DNA of 64,000 bases, taken from the NCBI GenBank assembly GCA_963717125.1, contig CAVQVG010000008.1, positions 248,001 to 312,000 on the forward strand, in the 5' to 3' direction. This DNA comes from RYN-230 sp963717125. GTDB lineage: Bacteria > Actinomycetota > Actinomycetes > Streptosporangiales > Streptosporangiaceae. A model generated the notes under the pieces. It was given only the letters and a program-made list of their open reading frames with translations. It did not search any database and was not told the DNA's origin. This document shows, one piece after another, positions 27,131 to 36,068 of the stretch (the first letter of the stretch is position 1; the number at the start of each line of letters is the position of its first letter). A program made the position numbers and the translations under genes.

Positions 27131-29952
27131 ATGGCTACTCGTGTCCCTAAGGGCACTACCCAGCCGAGGGTCGGCACGTCCGGCCGCCCGGTGCCTGCAC
27201 CGGCCCGGTCAGCTGGCGGTCAGGGTCGTTCCACCGCAGGTCAGAGCCGTCCCGGTGGTCCTTCCGGCAACGGCGGGCGGGTGCGCAGCCAGAATGCCAT
27301 GCCCGCGCGGACCAGCTCTGGCCGGAGCACGCAGACCCGGTCCCGCCCGGGCCGCGGCGGCCCGGGCAAGTCAGGTCCGGCGAAAAAGCGCCGTCCGGCC
27401 AGCAACGGCCGCGGCCGCAGTCAGGCCGCACCACCGGCGAAGACCGCCGACCCGATCCTGATCCTGTTCGGCTGGCTGGGCAGCTTCCTCGCTGGCCTGT
27501 GGATGGTCGCCGCGCACGCGGTCGGCGGCGTGGCCCGGGCCTTCGGCAACAGCGCGCGTGACATGGACCCGTTGCACCGCCGGGACGGCGTCGGCCTGGC
27601 TTACCTGGCCGGGGTCATCGTGGTCGCCGCGACCACCTGGTTCCGGATGGACAACCTGCTCGGCCGGGCGATGTCCGACGTGATCCGCGGCCTGTTCGGC
27701 TCGGCCGCCTGGCTGCTGCCCATCCTGCTGGGGCTGCTGGCCTGGCGGTACCTGCGGCATCCGGAGCGCAACGCGCAGACCGGGCGGATGGTGATCGGCT
27801 GGACGGCGTTCATGCTCGGGGCGCTCGGCCTCATCCACATCGCGGCGGGCACGCCGCACCCGAGCGCCGGCGCCATCGCCATGCGCTCGGGCGGCGGCCT
27901 GATCGGGTTCGCCGTCTCCGCGCCGCTGGTGGCCGCGATCACCCCGTGGGCCGCCGCCCCGCTGCTCGCCCTGGTCAGCGGCTTCGGGCTGCTGGTCATC
28001 ACCGGCACGCCGCTGCACCGGGTACCGGACCGGCTGAACGAACTGCGGGCCTTCACCCAGCGCCCGGCGCCCGGCCAGGACGTGGCGGACGGGGCCGAGG
28101 ACGCGGTCGGCGGGCTGACCCGGCCGCTGACCCGGGGCGGCCGGAAACGGCCGCAGGCGATCGAGGCTGGTGAGCACCACCGGCCGTACGACACCCCGAT
28201 CGTGGGGGACGGCCCGGACGGCCGGGGCGGCGTGCTTGGCGCGGCGGCCGGGCGGCTGCGCCGGGGCGGCGCCGACGCCAGGCCGGCCCAAGACGGTGCC
28301 GGGCCGGCCGCGGACCCGGACGAGTCGCTGCTGGACGCGCTGGGCTTCGGGCCGCCGCGGCGCCCCCGCGGCAGCCCCGGATGGTCCGGCCGTCCCGGCG
28401 GCCACGCCAGAGCCTGCCGCGGGCCGGGGCGCGGGCGGGCCGGGGGCGAGCGCTGAGCAGCTCACCCTGGCTGGGTCGGCCGAGTCGAGCTACGTGCTGC
28501 CGCCGGTGGCGCTGCTCAAGCCGGGCAGCGCGCCCAAGCAGCGGACCCAGGCCAACGACCGGGTGGTCGCGGCGCTGAGCGAGGTGCTCGACCAGTTCGA
28601 GGTGGACGCCCGGGTCACCGGGTTCAAGCGCGGGCCGACGGTGACCCGGTACGAGATCGAGCTGGGCCCGGCGGTGAAGGTCGAGCGGGTGACCCAGCTG
28701 ACCAGGAACATCGCGTACGCGGTGAAGAGCGCGGATGTGCGGATCATCTCGCCAATCCCGGGCAAGTCGGCGATCGGGGTGGAGATCCCCAACGCGGACA
28801 AGGAGATCGTCAGCCTGGGCGATGTGCTGCGCTCGCCGGCCGCGGTCAACGATCACCATCCGATGGTGGTCGGGCTGGGCAAGGACGTCGAGGGCCGGAC
28901 CGTGGTCGCCAATCTGGCCAAGATGCCGCACATGCTGATCGCTGGCGCGACCGGCGCCGGGAAGTCAACCTGTATTAACGGCCTGATTACTTCCGTCCTG
29001 CTGCGCGCGTCGCCGGAGTCTGTGCGGATGGTCCTGGTCGATCCCAAACGGGTCGAGCTGGCGATTTACCAGGGCATACCGCACCTCATCACGCCGATCA
29101 TCACGAATCCGAAGAAGGCGGCCGAGGCGCTGCAGTGGGTGGTCGGCGAAATGGACCGCCGTTACGACGACCTGGCCGCGTTCGGTTTCCGGCATATCGA
29201 TGACTTCAACAAGGCGGTGCGGACGGGCAAGCTGACCGCGCCGCCGGGCAGCGAGCGGGTGTTCACCGCCTACCCGTACCTGCTGGTCATCGTGGACGAG
29301 CTGGCCGACCTGATGATGGTCGCGCCGCGGGACGTCGAGGACGCGGTGGTGCGGATCACCCAGCTGGCCCGGGCGGCCGGCATCCACCTGGTGCTCGCCA
29401 CCCAGCGGCCCAGCGTGGACGTGGTGACCGGCCTGATCAAGGCCAATGTGCCGTCCCGGCTGGCGTTCGCCACCTCCAGTCTGACCGACAGCCGCGTCAT
29501 CCTGGATCAGCCCGGCGCGGAGAAGCTGGTCGGGCAGGGCGATTGCCTGTTCCTGCCGATGGGCGCGAGCAAGCCGATGCGGCTGCAGAACGCGTTCGTG
29601 ACCGAGAAAGAGATCCGCGAGGTCGTCGCGCACTGCACGAAGCAGGAGCAGCCCACCTACCGGGAGGACGTGGCCGCTCCGGAAGGGTCCAAGCGGGAGA
29701 TCGACGCGGACATCGGCGACGACCTCGAACTGCTGCTGCAAGCCGCCGATCTGGTCATCCGCACCCAGTTCGGGTCCACCTCGATGCTGCAGCGCAAGCT
29801 GCGGGTGGGCTTCGCCAAAGCGCCGGCTGATGGACCTGCTGGAGAGCCGCGACATCGTCGGGCCGAGCGAGGGTTCCAAGGCCAGGGACGTGCTGGTCCG
29901 GCCGGAGGACGCGGACAGCGTGATTGATTCGCTACGGGGCGGGCAGGACTGA
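27131..29952 (+). CDS. ftsK: DNA translocase FtsK (two frame breaks in this sequence)
   Basis: The protein runs over three frames, about 940 residues in all. Frame one gives a basic, disordered head and four membrane helices (27131 to about 28360). Frame two gives the linker, alpha/beta motor (Walker A AGATGAGKST, DEL Walker B IVDELADLMM) and most of gamma (about 28360 to 29822). Frame three gives LMDLLESRDIVGPSEGSKA and the end at 29952. At the second break, VGFAKA should continue into GRLMDLL, so two bases appear to be missing from a GCG-GGC-CGG run. Either the gene is broken or these are sequence errors; the strict conservation either side favours the latter. It pumps chromosome DNA through the septum. 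Confidence 0.9.
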
Positions 29953-30095
29953 GCTTGGGCCACGGCCACCATGCCGCGCGCCAGGGGGATGTCTACACTT
30001 GTTAGTGGCCCGGGCGTGGCCGGGGCTGCTCACATCCGGTTACTGCTCCCGCACCCCGGGGCGGCCGCAGTGCGATATGGCAGTGGAGGCGCGGC

Positions 30096-30854
30096 GTGAG
30101 CATTGGTGACACCCTGGCGGACGCGCGCCGCCAGGCGGGTCTCACCATTACGCAGGTAAGCCAGCGAACCTGCATCAGAGAGACGATCATCCGGGGGATC
30201 GAACGGGGAGATTTCTCCGCCTGCGGCGGCGACTTTTATGCACGAGGCCATATCCGGAGTATTGCCCGGACCGTAGGCGCGGATGATGAGGAGCTGATCC
30301 GCGAGTACGACGCGCAGCACGGCGCGCCGCAGGCCATCCGGGCCGCGGACGTCTTCGAGCCGGCCACCCCGATCAAGATCAAGGAGCGGCGGCGGCCCAA
30401 CTGGACCCTGGCCATGGTCCTGGTGCTGGCCGTGGTGGCCGGGTACGCGATCTATCACGTGGTCAACTCGTCGCCGTCGCATTCGGCCAACAACACGGCG
30501 GCCAGTAACATCGACCGGTCGGCCGGGTCGCACCATCGTTCCCGGTCGGCCAAGGCGGCGGCCACACCGTCGGCGTCCCCGTCCGTGACGCCCCCGCAGA
30601 ACGTAGTGATCAGCCTGACCGCCATCCAGGACTGCTGGGTCGAGTTCACCAGACCAGACGGCCGGTTCCTGACCCAGGCGTACATCATCGGCGGCAGTTC
30701 CAAGACGTGGACGTTCGACCGCTCGGTGAACATGGACATCGGCAACCCGGGCGGGATCGTGCTCACGGTGAACGGGAGGAAACTGGGCTCGCCCGGCTCG
30801 GCTGGGCAGCCGGTCACGCTGAGCCTGGGGCCCGGGAAGCCAGTCACCGGCTAG
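30096..30854 (+). CDS. RodZ-like helix-turn-helix membrane protein
   Basis: This 252-residue bitopic protein has an N-terminal helix-turn-helix (about residues 4-70, GDTLADARRQAGLTITQVS), a basic patch, one membrane helix (about 103-123), a Ser/Ala/Thr linker and a C-terminal DUF4115-like domain (TAIQDCWVEF... FDRSVNMDIGNPGG). RodZ links the cytoskeleton to cell-wall synthesis in rods; actinomycete members keep the fold and their role is unclear. GGAGG lies seven bases before the GTG start. It sits between ftsK and rimO, as in most actinobacteria. Confidence 0.9.
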   Translation: MSIGDTLADARRQAGLTITQVSQRTCIRETIIRGIERGDFSACGGDFYARGHIRSIARTVGADDEELIREYDAQHGAPQAIRAADVFEPATPIKIKERRRPNWTLAMVLVLAVVAGYAIYHVVNSSPSHSANNTAASNIDRSAGSHHRSRSAKAAATPSASPSVTPPQNVVISLTAIQDCWVEFTRPDGRFLTQAYIIGGSSKTWTFDRSVNMDIGNPGGIVLTVNGRKLGSPGSAGQPVTLSLGPGKPVTG

Positions 30855-30863
30855 TGCTATCCC

Positions 30864-30879
30864 GGGGGGGACGCCCCCC
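30864..30879. repeat. Poly-G/poly-C palindrome, intergenic
   Basis: GGGGGG-ACG-CCCCCC between the rodZ-like gene and rimO can form a 6 bp stem. It resembles the in-gene palindrome at 5322-5341. It could act as a weak terminator, but has no T-tract. Confidence 0.6.
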
Positions 30880-30941
30880 AGACCGCCGCTGCGCGCCGAG
30901 CGGCGGACAAGCCGCCGCGACAAGACCAGTAGGCTTCCGTT

Positions 30942-32441
30942 GTGCCGTCGAGTAACCGAAACCGTCCGGACCCGGAGCGTACCGTCAGCCTGGTCACCCT
31001 GGGCTGTGCCCGCAACGAAGTGGACTCCGAGGAACTCGCGGCCCGGCTGGAGGCGGCTGGCTGGACGCTCGCCGACCGTGACTCGGCCAGCGTGGTACTG
31101 GTGAACACCTGCGGGTTCATCGAGGCGGCCAAGCAGGAGTCGGTGAGCGAACTGCTCGACGCGACCGACGGCGGCGCGAAGGTGGTCGCGGCCGGCTGCC
31201 TGGCCGAGCGGTACGGCGAGTCCCTGGCCGCCGAACTGCCCGAGGCCCAGGTGCTCAGCTTCGACGACTACGGCGACATCGGGGCCCGGCTGGACGAGGT
31301 GCTGGCCGGCCAGCGGCGGCCCGCGCACCAGCCGCGGGACCGGCGGCGGCTGCTGCCGATTTCCCCGGCCAGCCGCCCCGGCGGCGCGGTCGCCCGCCCG
31401 CCGGGACACGGCGACGCCGCCCGTCCGTCCGGCGGCGGAATCCCGGACCTGCCGCCCGGGGCCGCCCCCGCGTCCGGGCCGCGCACCCTGCGGCGCCGGC
31501 TGGCAGGCGGGCCGGTCGCCCCGCTCAAGATCGCTTCAGGGTGCGACCGGCGGTGCAGCTTCTGCGCCATCCCGGCGTTCCGCGGCGCGTTCCTGTCCCG
31601 CCCGCCGGAGGATCTGGTGGCCGAGGCGCACTGGCTGGCTGGCCAGGGCGTCCGGGAACTCGTCCTGGTGAGCGAGAACTCCACCTCCTACGGCAAGGAC
31701 CTGGGCAATCCCCGGCTGCTCGACGAATTGCTGCCTGCGCTGGCCGCGGTGCCCGGCATCAGCCGGATCCGGGTCAGCTACCTGCAGCCCGCCGAGGTAC
31801 GGCCGGGCCTGGTCGAGGTGATGACCTCGACCCCGGGGGTGGCGCCGTACTTCGACCTGTCCTTCCAGCACGCCAGCGGCCGGGTGCTGCGGTCCATGCG
31901 GCGGTTCGGCGACCGGGAGCGGTTCGGCGGCCTGCTGGCGGACATCAGGCGGGCCTGCCCGGAGGCCGGGGTCCGGTCCAACTTCATCGTCGGCTTCCCC
32001 GGCGAGACCGCCGCCGACGTGGCCGAGCTGCACCGTTTCCTGTCCGAGGCCGGGCTCGACGCGATCGGCGTCTTCGGCTACTCCGACGAGGACGGCACCG
32101 AGGCCGCCACGCTGGGCGGCCAGCTGGACCTGGCGGAGATCGCGAGGCGCGTGGACGAGCTGGCGGGCCTGGCCGATGAGCTGATGGCCCAGCGGGCCGG
32201 CGACCGGGTCGGTGAGATCGTCGAGGTGCTCCTCGAGGAGGACCTCGGCGACGGCAGCTACCTGGGCCGGGCCGCGCACCAGGCGCCGGAGGTGGACGGC
32301 ACGACAACCGTGCTCGGCGCGCCGGGCGCGGCCGTCGGCGAGTTCGTTTCCGCCCGGGTCACCGAGGGCGACGGCGTGGACCTGGTGGCCGATGCGCTCG
32401 CCGTGTCCCGGGCGCTGCCCGGGCGTGCGGGCGCGCATTGA
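30942..32441 (+). CDS. rimO: Ribosomal protein S12 methylthiotransferase
   Basis: This 499-residue radical-SAM enzyme adds a methylthio group to the aspartate of ribosomal protein S12. The N-terminal UPF0004 domain has three cluster cysteines (TLGCARN, NTCGF, AAGCLAE). The radical-SAM motif is SGCDRRCSFCAIP and a TRAM-like C-terminus follows. An Ala/Gly/Pro-rich insert of about 50 residues (about 135-185) separates the two halves and is longer than in E. coli RimO. The GTG start and the overlap with pgsA (TTGA) fit the conserved cluster. Confidence 0.95.
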   Translation: MPSSNRNRPDPERTVSLVTLGCARNEVDSEELAARLEAAGWTLADRDSASVVLVNTCGFIEAAKQESVSELLDATDGGAKVVAAGCLAERYGESLAAELPEAQVLSFDDYGDIGARLDEVLAGQRRPAHQPRDRRRLLPISPASRPGGAVARPPGHGDAARPSGGGIPDLPPGAAPASGPRTLRRRLAGGPVAPLKIASGCDRRCSFCAIPAFRGAFLSRPPEDLVAEAHWLAGQGVRELVLVSENSTSYGKDLGNPRLLDELLPALAAVPGISRIRVSYLQPAEVRPGLVEVMTSTPGVAPYFDLSFQHASGRVLRSMRRFGDRERFGGLLADIRRACPEAGVRSNFIVGFPGETAADVAELHRFLSEAGLDAIGVFGYSDEDGTEAATLGGQLDLAEIARRVDELAGLADELMAQRAGDRVGEIVEVLLEEDLGDGSYLGRAAHQAPEVDGTTTVLGAPGAAVGEFVSARVTEGDGVDLVADALAVSRALPGRAGAH

Positions 32442-33075
32442 GCCAGCCCGCGGCAGGCACTAGCGGCGGAACGCCGCCATCCCGGCCGGTGCCGGCGGGC
32501 GTCGCGGCGGCGCCCAGCGTGCTGAACCTGGCCAACGCGCTGACCGTGCTGCGACTGCTGCTGGTGCCGGTGTTCGTGCTGTTCCTGGTGGCGGGCGGCA
32601 CCGGCGCGCGGATCACCGCGCTGGCGGTGTTCCTGGCCGCGTCGGCGACCGACGTGCTGGACGGCCGGATCGCCCGGCAGCGGGGCCTGATCACCGACTT
32701 CGGCAAGATCGCCGACCCGATCGCGGACAAGGCGCTGACCGGGGCGGCCCTGGTCACCCTGTCCGCTCAGGGCGAACTCGCGTGGTGGGTCACGGCCGTC
32801 ATCCTGGCCCGCGAACTCGCGGTTACCGGGCTGCGGTTCTGGGTGCTCCAGCACGGGGTCATCGCGGCCAGCCGGGGCGGCAAGGTGAAGACCCTACTGC
32901 AGGTGCTGGCGATCGCGCTGTACGTGCTGCCCGGACCGCCGACCGTGCTCCGCGAGGTGGTGATGGGACTGGCCGTGGCCGTCACCCTGGTCACCGGGGG
33001 GACTACGCGATCCGCGCGATCCGGCTGCGCAGCCGCAGCCGGGCCGCGCACGGCCCGGCCGGGGAAGGCCGGTGA
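32438..33075 (+). CDS. pgsA: CDP-diacylglycerol-glycerol-3-phosphate phosphatidyltransferase (frame break near the end)
   Basis: This integral membrane enzyme makes phosphatidylglycerophosphate. The CDP-alcohol motif is present as ASATDVLDGRIARQRGLITDFGKIADPIADK, i.e. D-x2-DG-x2-AR-x8-G-x3-D-x3-D. The reading frame as given runs on past a six-G run at 32996-33001 into unrelated sequence. One more G would give VTGGDYAIRAIRLRSRS and a stop at 33073-33075, which overlaps the cinA start by GTGA as expected. Since PgsA is usually essential, a sequencing error is likely. The TTG start overlaps the rimO stop; a later start is possible. Confidence 0.88.
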
Positions 33076-33680
33076 CCGGCCCGCACGGTGTGCCGCCGGA
33101 AGGTGTGCCGCCGGAAGGTGTGCCGCCGGAGGGTGTGCCGCCGGGCGCCGCGGCCGCGGCGCAGCAGGTGGTCGCCCAGCTGACCGGCCGGCGGCAGTGC
33201 GTCGCAGTGGCCGAATCGCTGACCGGCGGACTGCTGGCCGCGGCGCTGGCCAGTGTGCCCGGCGCCTCGGTGGTCTTCCGCGGCGGCATCGTCGCGTACG
33301 CGACCGACCTCAAGGCCAGCCTGCTCGGCGTGGACCAGGCCGTACTGGACGCCTGCGGCGCCGTCTCGGCCGAGACCGCGCAGGCCATGGCCGAAGGCGC
33401 GGCGACCCGGCTGGCGGCCACGTTCGGGCTGGCCACCACCGGGGTGGCCGGCCCTGACCCGGCCGAGGGAAAGCCGGTGGGCACGGTGTATATCGCCGCT
33501 ACCGGGGGGGACACCGGGCCCGGGACCAGGCCGCCTGGCGCACATGACGCCCAGGTCGGTGGCCAGCAAACCCAGGTCCGCCGCCTCCAGCTGGCCGGGA
33601 GCAGGACCGACATCCGCAGCCAAACTGTCACCGAAGCCCTGGCGTTGCTCCTTGTCATGATGCGGGAAGAGACCCGATGA
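33072..33680 (+). CDS. cinA: CinA C-terminal domain protein (nicotinamide-nucleotide amidase type)
   Basis: This is a 202-residue PncC/CinA-C domain protein. AVAESLTGGLLAAAL and ATTGVAGPDPAEGKPVGTVYIA are the diagnostic stretches; the full CinA N-terminal domain is absent, as is usual in this order. It probably deamidates nicotinamide mononucleotide. The first 25 residues are four copies of Gly-Val-Pro-Pro-Glu coded by a 15 bp tandem repeat (33087-33146). A Gly/Pro-rich insert near residues 145-165 interrupts the C-terminal part. It overlaps pgsA by four bases. Confidence 0.9.
   Translation: MTGPHGVPPEGVPPEGVPPEGVPPGAAAAAQQVVAQLTGRRQCVAVAESLTGGLLAAALASVPGASVVFRGGIVAYATDLKASLLGVDQAVLDACGAVSAETAQAMAEGAATRLAATFGLATTGVAGPDPAEGKPVGTVYIAATGGDTGPGTRPPGAHDAQVGGQQTQVRRLQLAGSRTDIRSQTVTEALALLLVMMREETR
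33087..33146 (+). repeat. 15 bp tandem repeat, four copies, at the cinA 5' end
   Basis: GGTGTGCCGCCGGAA occurs four times in a row in frame, the third and fourth with end changes. It gives a Gly-Val-Pro-Pro-Glu head that is not part of the enzyme fold. Confidence 0.9.
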
Positions 33681-33687
33681 TTACAGT

Positions 33688-33705
33688 GTTACGTTAGCAG
33701 CGAAC
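33688..33705. promoter_or_regulatory. Putative ClgR operator upstream of the clgR-like gene
   Basis: GTTACGTTAGCAGCGAAC lies about 90 bp before the regulator. It agrees at most fixed positions with the actinobacterial ClgR consensus as I recall it (WNNWCGCYNANRGCGWWS) and is flanked by matching GTGTT/AACAC arms. Autoregulation is inferred. Confidence 0.5.
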
Positions 33706-33791
33706 ACGGCCACGGGCGCTGTCCCTACTGTCGGTAAGGGCGGGTACGGTGGTCCTAACGAAAGAGACACTTCGCGGAAGGGAGTGCGGCG

Positions 33792-34274
33792 ATGGTCCTG
33801 CTTCGTCACTTGCTTGGTGACGTGCTGCGGCGGCTACGTCTGCGGCAGGGTCGCACCCTCCGCGAGGTGTCAGCCGCGGCCCGGGTGTCTCTCGGCTACC
33901 TGTCCGAGGTGGAGCGCGGCCAGAAAGAGGCCTCCTCCGAGTTGCTCGCGGCCATCTGCTCGGCGCTGAACACCCCGCTGTCGCACGTGCTGGGTGAGGT
34001 GTCGGACAGCTTCGCCCTGGCCGAGCTGCAGAGCGAGTCGGCGGTGCTGACCCCGGCGGGCCAGGCCCCGGCGGGCAATGGCCAGCACAGCCTGGACGCC
34101 CTCCCGGCGGCCCGGGCGTTCGGCGTCCGGCCCGAGCTCCGGGTGCCTGCCGGGCACGCTCGCGGCATGGACTCCGAGCCGGTGCTCCGCCCGGTCGGGG
34201 TGAACGAGGACCACCCGGCCTTCGACGAGGTGACCAGGCGGGTCCGCGACATGACCGACATGGTCCCTGTCTGA
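33792..34274 (+). CDS. clgR: ClgR/PopR-type helix-turn-helix regulator
   Basis: This 160-residue XRE regulator carries the recognisable ClgR helix-turn-helix RQGRTLREVSAAARVSLGYLSEVERGQKEASSELL (residues about 18-52). In actinobacteria ClgR activates clp protease and related stress genes and is itself degraded by ClpP. This copy has an extra Ala/Gly-rich segment of about 25 residues (near 90-110) and ends DMTDMVPV rather than in a plain Leu-Ala-Ala degron. GGAAGGGAG precedes the ATG. Its place directly after cinA and pgsA is conserved. Confidence 0.88.
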   Translation: MVLLRHLLGDVLRRLRLRQGRTLREVSAAARVSLGYLSEVERGQKEASSELLAAICSALNTPLSHVLGEVSDSFALAELQSESAVLTPAGQAPAGNGQHSLDALPAARAFGVRPELRVPAGHARGMDSEPVLRPVGVNEDHPAFDEVTRRVRDMTDMVPV

Positions 34275-34291
34275 GCAGTACCGCCTGACCG

Positions 34292-35308
34292 CTAGCCGCC
34301 GACCAGCCCGATCAGCTCGAAGGTGAGCCGCACGCAGACCTGGTCACGCAGGTCTGCGTCGGTGTCCCGGCTGAGCCGCGTCGTGTGACCGCCGCTGACC
34401 CCGTTGTCGCCAGAACTGCTGATCTCCAGCGTCCTGCTGCCGCGCCAGGACGGGCGGCTGAGCGAGGCCTGAATCGTGCCGCGTGACGTGCCGATGGTGG
34501 CCGCGCCCGCCGTCATGAGTTGCTCCGTGCCGGCCACGGCCCAGGCGTCCACCCAGTCCTCCACCCGGCCGAGCGGGTCGTCCGGGCTGGCCGGCCGCGC
34601 CTCGATGCGCTCGTCGGCCAGGACCTGCTCGATCAGGCCGACCGGGCCGCCGACGTAGCTCCAGGCCAGATCGATCCCGCTGGCCACGCACCAGGCCCGG
34701 TCCTCGGGCCACCACAAGTTGGCCGACTGGTCCTCGCCAGGCAGATCGTCACCCAGCAGGCCCGGCGCGGTCACATCCTCGGCGCGGCCGGTATACAGCA
34801 GGTATTCGCGGTCCGGTAGCCGGACCCGCGGCCCGGACCGGACCTCGGCGGGCAGCGGGTCGGGCACCGGCTCCGCAGGCTGGCCCGGCGCGGTGAGCTT
34901 GACCGCGGCCCAGTCATGGCCGTTCCACACGCAGAACCAGCACTGATCCGGGGTCGCCGTCCAGGCCCGGGCCAGGCTGGCCAGCACCGCGGCATCGGGC
35001 GGGTACAGGCTGCCCTCCCGCGGTCCCTGGCTGGACCACGGGGCGGGCTGGCTGGGCCGCACCGGCGGCAGCGCGATGGAATGGAACTGGGCGTCCGGGC
35101 GCAGCGGCTGTCCGCTCCACGCGGCCACCTCGGCCCAGCGGACCAGGCGCTCGCCAGTGCCAGGCTCCTCGGCCGGATGCAGCACCCGCGCGTAGGCCTC
35201 AAACCCGCCGGGCACCACCGAGGTCACCTGGAACGCGTCCAGCGGCAGCAGCCGCGGGCCGATCCAGTCGGCCGCCCCGACCTCGGCACTCCAAGCTGGT
35301 CCGCTCAC
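34292..35308 (-). CDS. Conserved hypothetical protein of actinomycetes
   Basis: This is a soluble protein of about 338 residues without a recognised domain. Tryptophan-rich stretches (WFCVWNGHDWAAVKL, NLWWPEDRAWCVAS) and the N-terminal AADWIGPRLLPLDAFQVTSVVPGGFEAYARVLHP recur in actinomycete proteins annotated only as hypothetical. The GTG at 35308 begins where family-like sequence begins and has AAGG before it; the longer open frame to 35464 runs through a hairpin region and is unlikely. Its job is unknown. It converges with the clgR-like gene. Confidence 0.72.
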   Translation of the reverse strand: MSGPAWSAEVGAADWIGPRLLPLDAFQVTSVVPGGFEAYARVLHPAEEPGTGERLVRWAEVAAWSGQPLRPDAQFHSIALPPVRPSQPAPWSSQGPREGSLYPPDAAVLASLARAWTATPDQCWFCVWNGHDWAAVKLTAPGQPAEPVPDPLPAEVRSGPRVRLPDREYLLYTGRAEDVTAPGLLGDDLPGEDQSANLWWPEDRAWCVASGIDLAWSYVGGPVGLIEQVLADERIEARPASPDDPLGRVEDWVDAWAVAGTEQLMTAGAATIGTSRGTIQASLSRPSWRGSRTLEISSSGDNGVSGGHTTRLSRDTDADLRDQVCVRLTFELIGLVGG

Positions 35309-35353
35309 CCTTGGATGCTGACAGCCGCGGCCGGCCCTGCCAACCGAGTATTC

Positions 35354-35457
35354 GCGCCAAAGGGGGCGCGCCGCCGACTGGACTGAGGAGCGAAGGAGCG
35401 AGGAACGAGCGACTGAGGGACAAGGGAAGTCGGCGGGTATAGCGCCCCCGGAGGCGC
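35354..35457. terminator. Large three-part inverted repeat
   Basis: GCGCC, GGGGGCGC and GCCGCCGACT (35354-35379) pair in order with AGTCGGCGG, GCGCCCCC and GGCGC (35428-35457). The loop contains repeated GAGCGA words. It sits between the Rrf2 gene and the next gene on the same strand. It could end Rrf2 transcription or act as an attenuator for the gene below; there is no T-tract. Confidence 0.55.
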
Positions 35458-35465
35458 AAAGCAAC

Positions 35466-35924
35466 TCAGGCCCAGGCGCGGGGGTCGTTGGTCAATTCGA
35501 GGACCCGTGCCGGCAGCCGCCCGGTCGCGATGTGCTCGAGGGTGACTTCCTCCAGGATGGCCCGTTCGTTGGCGCGCAGCGCGATCCAGACGCTCTGCAG
35601 CGGCTCGGCCACGCCGATATAGCCGATGTTCTCCGGGCGCTCGCCGCGCACCCCGACCAGTTGCCCGTCGATGGCCCGGATGATGTCCGCGAGCGCGATG
35701 TCCGCGGCCGGCTTGGCCAGCCAGAAGCCGCCTTCCGGGCCGCGCTGGCTGCGTACCAGGCCAGCCCGGCGGAGCTGGGTCAGGATCGCCTCCAGGAACT
35801 TCCCCGGGATGTGCTGGGAGCGCGCCAGTTGCTCGGCGGTGACATGACCACCTTCGGCGGCGGCCAGTTCCACCGCGGCACGTAGCGCGTAATCAGCACG
35901 GGCAGACAGCCTCATGTCCAGCAT
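35466..35924 (-). CDS. Rrf2-family transcriptional regulator without cluster cysteines
   Basis: This is a winged-helix repressor of 152 residues (149 if the ATG at 35915 is used). MRLSARADYALRAAVELA and KFLEAILTQLRRAGLVRSQRGPEGGFWL are the Rrf2 hallmarks. No cysteine occurs anywhere in the protein, so it cannot hold the iron-sulphur cluster of IscR, NsrR or RsrR, and another ligand or protein partner must be sensed, as for CymR. Target genes are not evident from the neighbourhood. Confidence 0.92.
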   Translation of the reverse strand: MLDMRLSARADYALRAAVELAAAEGGHVTAEQLARSQHIPGKFLEAILTQLRRAGLVRSQRGPEGGFWLAKPAADIALADIIRAIDGQLVGVRGERPENIGYIGVAEPLQSVWIALRANERAILEEVTLEHIATGRLPARVLELTNDPRAWA

Positions 35925-36068
35925 TATGCAGCTTGCCGAGCGGTGGCCGGGCCAGCCGGGCCGACTCCGACCCTATTTAGTAGGGAATCGCACGGCTAAC
36001 CGGCGTCCCTCCAGGCCGTCAGATGGCTGCCTAGGGTGGCAGCCATCTCGACACTGGGGGGCGGGAGC

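Noticed and set aside
33087..33146. CRISPR-like array
   Set aside because: Repeats are 15 bp, contiguous and in frame; there are no spacers and no cas genes.
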